From Shouchella clausii (lineage in GTDB: Bacteria > Bacillota > Bacilli > Bacillales > Bacillaceae_D), in the NCBI RefSeq assembly GCF_002250115.1, contig NZ_CP019985.1:3720001-3784000 (forward strand): a DNA stretch of 64,000 nt, read 5' to 3'. Both the position numbers and the translations under genes were made by a program. This document shows positions 59,143 through 64,000 of the stretch, one piece after another. The notes beneath the pieces are model-generated. The model ran no database searches. It was not told the DNA's origin and worked only from the letters and a program-made list of their open reading frames with translations. The stretch's first letter is position 1. Each line of letters starts with the position of its first letter.

Positions 59143-59600
59143 CCTCTATATCATTGCCCGGAGAGTATGAAGATGATTACAAACGGTTAAGCACTAACAC
59201 AAAAGGGCATTTCTACATCAGCTCCTCTGTTTTAAACACAGGAATCGGTTCGCCACTAACGCGATTCCATTCTTTGGTATTTATAATTGGGTAAAAATGA
59301 TGCTAAAACGACTCCATCTTTCATAAACGTCATTGCCAGTTAGTATGATTGAATATAGGCTTTATTCAATCACGATAGTTATGAAAGCGATTACAAATAG
59401 AGGAGGTTAGCTAAATGGACTGACAAAAGACTAATTCTCTAAACCAACAGCCGATCATAACGGACACCACCCTCCCCCATTTGCTTAATAATTTGGGAAA
59501 TCAAAGCCTTTTATTTTGATTTTTTTCAGAAAATATCTTTTCAAATGAAGTCAGAAGCGGTAGACTTTTGGAGAAGAATGTTTTTTAAACATTTCATCAT
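59143..59600. other. Gap with an orphan start signal
   Basis: The 547-base interval 59074-59620 holds a strong ribosome site AGAGGAGG at about 59399-59406 followed by ATGGACTGA (Met-Asp-stop, 59415-59423). After TGA the frame stays open for about 34 codons (QKTNSLNQQPIITDTTLPHL). No known protein is recognisable. Possibly a regulatory mini-ORF or dead gene. Confidence 0.4.
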
Positions 59601-59620
59601 TTTTAGAAGGAGGAGTACAC

Positions 59621-61123
59621 TTGGCTCGAGAACAATGGGGAACAAGAGCCGGCTTTATTATGGCGGCTATTGGATCCGCAATTGGGTTGGGAAATATATG
59701 GCGTTTTCCCTATGTAGCTTATGACAATGGAGGGGGCGCATTTTTTCTCGCATATTTGTTTGCCATACTTACAGCAGGGATCCCGCTGTTATTAATGGAA
59801 TTTTCAATCGGCCAAAAATTTAGAGGATCTTCCCCGCTTTCATTTGCGCGCATCAATAAAAAGACGGAATGGCTTGGTTGGTGGCAAGTCGCGATTTCTT
59901 TTGTGGTGGCGACATATTATTCGGTAATTATCGCTTGGGCTCTGTCCTATATGGTGTTTTCATTTAATCAAAGTTGGGGCAGCGACACCCAAGGTTTCTT
60001 TTTAGGGGACTACCTTGAAGCCACTGAAGCGGGTGTGCTTGGTGGATTGAATGGCAATGTGTTAATTCCGCTTATCATTGTATGGGCAGGCGTATTTGTT
60101 ATCATGTTAGCTGGTGTAAAAAAAGGCATCGAATGGGCAAACCGCATTTTTATTCCTTTACTTGTTGTGATGTTTTTAGCAATTGTTGTACGTGCCCTCA
60201 CATTAGAAGGTGCTGTTGATGGATTGGATGTCTTTTTCCGACCTGATTGGCAAGCGTTAGCCCAACCTGGTGTTTGGGTTGCCGCCTATGGGCATATTTT
60301 CTTTAGCCTTTCAATTGGCTTTGCAATTATGATTACTTATGCAAGCTACTTGCCTAAGAAAGAAGATTTAAACAATAGTGCGTTTATTACTGCTTTTAGC
60401 AACGGAAGCTTTGAGCTGCTTGCCGGCATCGGCATTTTTGCGACGCTTGGTTTTATGGCTGGTAATCTTGGCGTTCCTGTGGCAGAAGTGGCAACGAGCG
60501 GCATTGGTCTAGCCTTTATCGCGATTCCTGAAATCATTAATACGATGCCGGGGTTCAATGGCTTGTTCGGCGTCTTGTTTTTCGGATGCCTCGTATTGGC
60601 CGGTATTACGTCGTTGATTTCGATTACAGAAACATATATAGCTGGCGTACAAGACAAATTCAAAGTATCACGAACGAAATCGGTTATCGTTGGCGGCGGT
60701 TTATCGGCAATCATTTCGTTGTTGTATGCGACTCGCGGTGGCATTAACGTGTTAGATGCCGTCGATAACTTCATTAACCAGTTCGGCATTGCATTTGCTG
60801 GCCTTGTCTCTGTCATTATCGTTGCTTGGATTTTGCGCAAGCTCGATTTCTTGCAAGGACATATGAATGAAGTGTCTGATTTCCGTATTGGCTCATGGTG
60901 GAAATTTAGCTTAATGTTTATTACTCCCCTCGTCCTTGGCGCCAATTTTGTTCTTGCGTTAATTAATAACATTCGCGCTCCTTATGAGGATATGCCCCTT
61001 TCTTTCTTAGCTGTTTCAGGTTGGGGCGTTGCCGGTGCGGCGCTCGTTGTTGGTCTTTTACTAAGCCTGATTAAATGGCCTCCAGGCAAATTGGAAGCTT
61101 ATAAGAAGGAGGGTGGACAATGA
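59621..61123 (+). CDS. Sodium-dependent amino-acid transporter (NSS family, MetP-like)
   Basis: 500-aa LeuT-fold symporter with twelve helices. Helix 1 has the unwound binding site AAIGSAIGLGNIWRFPYVAY; KKGIEWANRIFIPLLV precedes helix 5. Starts at TTG 59621 behind AAGGAGGAG (59608 region). The next gene is a MetS-type small subunit overlapping by 4 bases, which links it to MetP/MetS importers of methionine and alanine. Exact substrates are inferred, not shown. Confidence 0.88.
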   Translation: MAREQWGTRAGFIMAAIGSAIGLGNIWRFPYVAYDNGGGAFFLAYLFAILTAGIPLLLMEFSIGQKFRGSSPLSFARINKKTEWLGWWQVAISFVVATYYSVIIAWALSYMVFSFNQSWGSDTQGFFLGDYLEATEAGVLGGLNGNVLIPLIIVWAGVFVIMLAGVKKGIEWANRIFIPLLVVMFLAIVVRALTLEGAVDGLDVFFRPDWQALAQPGVWVAAYGHIFFSLSIGFAIMITYASYLPKKEDLNNSAFITAFSNGSFELLAGIGIFATLGFMAGNLGVPVAEVATSGIGLAFIAIPEIINTMPGFNGLFGVLFFGCLVLAGITSLISITETYIAGVQDKFKVSRTKSVIVGGGLSAIISLLYATRGGINVLDAVDNFINQFGIAFAGLVSVIIVAWILRKLDFLQGHMNEVSDFRIGSWWKFSLMFITPLVLGANFVLALINNIRAPYEDMPLSFLAVSGWGVAGAALVVGLLLSLIKWPPGKLEAYKKEGGQ

Positions 61124-61236
61124 GTGGAAGCGCCATTGTCATGATGATTCTTGGTATGGTTATTCTATGGGGTGGTATGGCGGCAAGCATCACCTATGCG
61201 TACATTGTCTCCAAACGTCGCAAAAAGACAAACTAG
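61120..61236 (+). CDS. MetS-type small subunit of the NSS transporter
   Basis: 38 aa, MSGSAIVMMILGMVILWGG followed by MAASITYAYIVSKRRKKTN: a single membrane helix ending in a basic cluster. This is the MetS family partner that assists NSS transporters such as corynebacterial MetP. ATG overlaps the transporter stop (ATGA), AAGGAGGG lies just upstream, and a strong terminator follows. It is easy to miss at this length. Confidence 0.85.
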   Translation: MSGSAIVMMILGMVILWGGMAASITYAYIVSKRRKKTN

Positions 61237-61247
61237 CCTATGTGATG

Positions 61248-61280
61248 AAGACAGCGCGTGTCTTGCGCTGTCTTTTTTGG
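61248..61280 (+). terminator. Terminator after the metPS-like operon
   Basis: AAGACAGCGC and GCGCTGTCTT form a 10-bp stem around GTGTCTT, followed by TTTTGGTTTTT. Confidence 0.85.
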
Positions 61281-61396
61281 TTTTTCGTGGTCAATAAAGA
61301 AAGATTATTTGGACAGACTAGGCCCATAAGCAGATTGCTGGTAACATTCTCTGTCCGTCTGTACAATAGAAGGAAACATCTAGCGGAGGTGAGCTT

Positions 61397-61732
61397 ATGC
61401 CTACAGAAGAAGAAAGAAACGAAACGAAAGAACGGGTAATGGCGCAGTTAGAAGAAGTGATTGACCCTGAACTTGGTATTGACATTGTCAATCTCGGCCT
61501 CGTTTATGGCATTGAACTTGACGATGAGTTAAACGTGACTGTAGAAATGACGCTGACAACCATGGGCTGTCCACTCGCGGGAACGATTCAAGCGGACGTG
61601 AAGCGTGCCCTTTCAGAATTACAAGAACTTGGGGAGATTGGAAAAGTCGATGTGAATATCGTTTGGAGTCCGCCCTGGTCGAAAGATAGAATGTCACGTT
61701 ATGCAAAAATTGCCCTTGGCCTTCCTGATTAA
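61397..61732 (+). CDS. MIP18/DUF59 family iron-sulfur assembly factor (YitW-like)
   Basis: 111 aa. The family core VIDPELGIDIVNLGLVYGIE (about 21-40) and MTLTTMGCPLAGTIQADVKR with the reactive Cys near 58 match SufT/YitW/PaaD-type proteins that support maturation of Fe-S proteins. The end VWSPPWSKDRMS is typical. GGAGGTGA precedes ATG 61397. Monocistronic, not beside a suf operon. Confidence 0.88.
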   Translation: MPTEEERNETKERVMAQLEEVIDPELGIDIVNLGLVYGIELDDELNVTVEMTLTTMGCPLAGTIQADVKRALSELQELGEIGKVDVNIVWSPPWSKDRMSRYAKIALGLPD

Positions 61733-61903
61733 ACCGTACTTTTTCGCTTAATAAGAAAGGCATGGCTTTTGCCGGACGAAATAAGACCCACGTTATGTGA
61801 CAACAATTAAAAAAGAATAAAGTCTTTGCAATAAAGATTGCCTTAAACCGCCATTTGCTGCAAACTAACACTGTATCCACTACAACAAATGGAGGTCGGC
61901 CAT

Positions 61904-62095
61904 ATGTATACCCTTGCTCGTTTGCATGACGGCTCGGTAACTGTCCTTCACAGCCAGCGCTATTGCCCCATCAAGGCTTTTACTGATGTGATGGCAGCAA
62001 AAGAATTGGCTCGACAAGTACATGCCCGTTTAAGCGATAGTGGCAAATGGCATGTGTTGAAAGTGGGAACAACAACAAAGGAACACCGTTCATAA
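61904..62095 (+). CDS. Small hypothetical protein (63 aa)
   Basis: I do not recognise this product (MYTLARLHDGSVTVLHSQRY and onward). GGAGG at 61891-61895 is 8 bases before ATG 61904; the ORF could extend 5 residues upstream but without a site. It is soluble and His/Arg rich. Monocistronic, convergent with the EamA gene. Real by ribosome site and composition only. Confidence 0.55.
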   Translation: MYTLARLHDGSVTVLHSQRYCPIKAFTDVMAAKELARQVHARLSDSGKWHVLKVGTTTKEHRS

Positions 62096-62129
62096 GCAGG
62101 CCCCCCTCCTGCTTATTTTTTTTGGTCGC

Positions 62130-63014
62130 CTACTGCGAAAAACTCCGTTTTGCCCGTGTTTGTTTGGGCGCAATGGAAGCGAGCAAAAGGCCAAGCAACA
62201 GCAACGCAATGCCGCCCCATGAGTAAAAGGAGAGCGACTCCCCAACAAGGCTGACTCCTAGAAGGGCCGCAGTAAGCGGTTCGGCTAATGCAAGCGTTAC
62301 GGCAAGAGAGCCTGGAATTTCTTTTAGTCCTTTTGTGAATAGCATGTAGGCCAAACCAGTCGCAATTAGTCCTAAATGCAAAACAACAAGCCCATTTTGC
62401 CATTGAAGCAGCCAGCTGACCTCAAATAAAAAGAACGTTGGCAACAATACGATCGCGCTAAAAGAAAATATGAATGCCACGACGACTTCAGGCTCTCCTT
62501 TGGCTACAAGCCCTTTGCTTGCTAATGTATAAGCGGCAAAGGAAAGCCCTGCCCCTATAGCAAACAAAAGCCCCATCGGTGTCACAACTACGGACTGATC
62601 GCCAGCGGTCATTAGCAACACACAGCCAGCGATTGCCATGGCAGTTGCTTGCATCCACCGCTTTCCTGGAATCCGCTTAAAAAAAGCCCATTCCAGCAAA
62701 CCTGCTACTATTGGTGCGCTCCCAATGGCGATAACCGTTCCCGCCGCAACACCAGTCATTGACACAGCCGTAAAAAAGAACGGTTGGTAGGCAGCCATGG
62801 CCGCAACACTCACAAAAAATGGCCATTTCGGCCACCCCTTTATATTTAGCGATTTGCCAGTCAAAATAGCAAACATGAGTAAACTAATTCCCCCGAGCAA
62901 TAGCCGCGCAGCCCCCACTACTAACGGATGGGCGCCTGTTAAAAACGCTTGAGCTGTCCCGGTTGTTCCCCATAACATCGCAGCACATAGCACAAAAACA
63001 ATCGCCATCGGCAT
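62130..63014 (-). CDS. EamA/DMT family transporter
   Basis: 294-aa drug/metabolite transporter with ten helices in two EamA repeats (about 5-135 and 145-280). Conserved pieces: LWGTTGTAQAFLTGAHPLVV near the start, LSFAAYTLASKGLVAKGEPE near 155 and LAVTLALAEPLTAALLGVSL near 245. Substrate unknown. GGAG about 10 bases upstream favours ATG 63014; TTG 63029 and ATG 63008 are alternatives. Monocistronic. Confidence 0.85.
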   Translation of the reverse strand: MPMAIVFVLCAAMLWGTTGTAQAFLTGAHPLVVGAARLLLGGISLLMFAILTGKSLNIKGWPKWPFFVSVAAMAAYQPFFFTAVSMTGVAAGTVIAIGSAPIVAGLLEWAFFKRIPGKRWMQATAMAIAGCVLLMTAGDQSVVVTPMGLLFAIGAGLSFAAYTLASKGLVAKGEPEVVVAFIFSFSAIVLLPTFFLFEVSWLLQWQNGLVVLHLGLIATGLAYMLFTKGLKEIPGSLAVTLALAEPLTAALLGVSLVGESLSFYSWGGIALLLLGLLLASIAPKQTRAKRSFSQ

Positions 63015-63029
63015 CGTCCATCGCTCCAA

Positions 63030-63254
63030 TTCTGTCTTAGGTAATAATCGCGTTGGCCAGACACGCTATTTCGAGCAGTCCTGCTTATGCCAAGCAAAAC
63101 GAGCACATCTTGTTCGTCTGCAAATAGTTTGTTGAAGCTAGTTGGTTCACACGCTTCGATGCGCTACGTGTTTCCTGATAACAAGATATGGAGGCCAGCC
63201 TCGTTCCCGTCTGTTAAAAACAGCTGCAAACCAATGGCTAGCCTTGTTCGTGTC
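63030..63254. other. Intergenic region, nothing recognised
   Basis: Between the EamA and yebC genes. I see no ORF with a ribosome site, hairpin with T-run, or clear promoter on either strand. Confidence 0.4.
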
Positions 63255-63971
63255 TTAAGCTAAGTCAACATTGTGATAAACTTGTTGTACATCTTCCAAG
63301 TCTTCAATTGCGTCAATCATTTTTTCAAACTGTGCTTGCACATCCTCTGAAAGCGTCACTTCGTTGTGGGCAATCATCGAAAATTCGGCAACAGAAAACT
63401 CCTCTATTCCGGCGTTTCGGAACGCTTCTTGGACAGCATGAAACTGGTCTGGTTCTGCGTAAACAATCACCGTGTCATCTTCTTCAATGATGTCTTTGGC
63501 GTCAACATCGGCGTCCATTAAAATCTCTAGTGCTTCATCGGCTGTTTTGCCTTCAAAACCGATCACAGCTACTCTGTCAAACATATAGGCGACTGAACCA
63601 CTGACACCCATGTTTCCGCCATTTTTCCCAAAAGCAGCGCGAACGTCTGACGCGGTGCGGTTGACATTGTTTGTTAAGGCGTCGACAATCACCATTGCCC
63701 CGTTTGGCCCAAACCCTTCATAACGACGTTCCTCATAACTTTCATCAGAGCCGCCTTTCGCCTTCTCAATGGCGCGGTCAATGATTGACTTCGGGACATT
63801 GTACGTCTTCGCCCGTTCTAGTACTGCTTTTAAAACTTGGTTTAATTCAGGATCAGGCTCCCCTTGTCTAGCAGCTACATAAATTTCACGGCCAAATTTG
63901 GCGTAAATCCGGCTTGTATTGGCGTCTTTAGAAGCTTTTTTTTCTTTAATGTTATTCCATTTACGGCCCAT
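63255..63971 (-). CDS. yrbC: YebC/PmpR family protein (YrbC)
   Basis: 238 aa, the usual family length. Starts [20 protein letters not shown] at ATG 63971, the standard YebC opening; the frame extends 4 residues further. Domain I (about 20-75) and the [20 protein letters not shown] / [15 protein letters not shown] stretch are diagnostic. Described both as a transcription regulator and, more recently, as a factor easing translation of proline stretches. No ruvABC neighbours are in view because the window ends. Confidence 0.92.
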   Translation of the reverse strand: MGRKWNNIKEKKASKDANTSRIYAKFGREIYVAARQGEPDPELNQVLKAVLERAKTYNVPKSIIDRAIEKAKGGSDESYEERRYEGFGPNGAMVIVDALTNNVNRTASDVRAAFGKNGGNMGVSGSVAYMFDRVAVIGFEGKTADEALEILMDADVDAKDIIEEDDTVIVYAEPDQFHAVQEAFRNAGIEEFSVAEFSMIAHNEVTLSEDVQAQFEKMIDAIEDLEDVQQVYHNVDLA

Positions 63972-64000
63972 ATCGGTACCCACTCTCTTTCCCTTTTTCA

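Noticed and set aside
60346-60972. 208-aa minus-strand ORF
   Set aside because: Antisense shadow of the NSS transporter with low-complexity Thr/Pro/Asn composition.

Overview
The window looks like chromosome of a low-GC, spore-forming, motile, alkaliphile-type Bacillaceae, most likely Shouchella (formerly Bacillus/Alkalihalobacillus) clausii or a near relative. Support comes from a gerA-type germination operon, ytvI, parE/parC beside yneT and yneR homologues (as in Bacillus subtilis), a SigY operon, and a MotB whose first transmembrane segment carries the V37/A40/G42/Q43/Q46 set that I recall from work on the dual-ion B. clausii motor. The region appears to lie in the replication-terminus domain: parE/parC are here, and 38293-38320 is a close match to a Firmicute dif site. 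Two further copies of its XerD half-site lie at 6960-6970 and 14072-14082.

Layout. 0-7.3 kb: small proteins, a germinant receptor operon on the minus strand (gerAA-AB-AC), gluconokinase and a DUF2564 protein. 7.3-13.8 kb: a T-box-controlled MFS transporter, a methyltransferase, a HesB-like protein, an M32 carboxypeptidase, a MarC-like membrane protein and an XRE regulator. 14.2-21.9 kb: a beta-glucoside-type PTS locus with a PRD regulator, a YczE-like membrane protein, EIIB, EIIC, EIIA and two family-1 glycosidases. The first glycosidase is frameshifted, and both carry Gln where the general acid/base Glu is expected. Two near-identical palindromes sit in front of the two forward transcription starts of this locus. 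22.1-26.2 kb: FadH-like reductase, a two-gene glycine-betaine-type ABC importer with permease and binding protein fused, and yneT. 26.4-30.8 kb: topoisomerase IV.

30.9-38 kb: DUF2200, a DksA-like stress protein, YtvI, the MotA/MotB stator, YitT-like and GPP34 proteins, an RpoA-CTD-like small protein and YdeI. 37.9-42.4 kb, around dif, is a decay zone with a broken merR, a truncated Nudix gene, a frameshifted yfiT and a transposase scrap. 42.5-46.1 kb: LysE exporter with AraC regulator, two tandem nitroreductases behind a Fur-like box, and another AraC regulator. 46.3-49.4 kb: a SigY operon with the order yxlE-yxlF-yxlG-sigY-yxlC-yxlD. 49.7-59.1 kb: small regulator/effector pairs (PadR/DUF4188, AraC-GyrI, SRPBCC, DUF6155 with an acetyltransferase-like protein, MFS efflux, DUF6933, MmyB-type regulator divergent from a frameshifted oxidoreductase). 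59.6-64 kb: an NSS amino-acid transporter with its tiny MetS partner, an SUF-type assembly factor, an EamA transporter and YebC.

I saw no rRNA, tRNA, CRISPR array, prophage or intact insertion sequence. The best leads are the dif/XerD sites, the T-box leader with conflicting specificity signals, the Gln-substituted glycosidase pair with its palindromic operators, and the structured intergenic repeats. Several broken genes differ from an intact frame by one base in a short homopolymer, so assembly error is a live alternative to decay.
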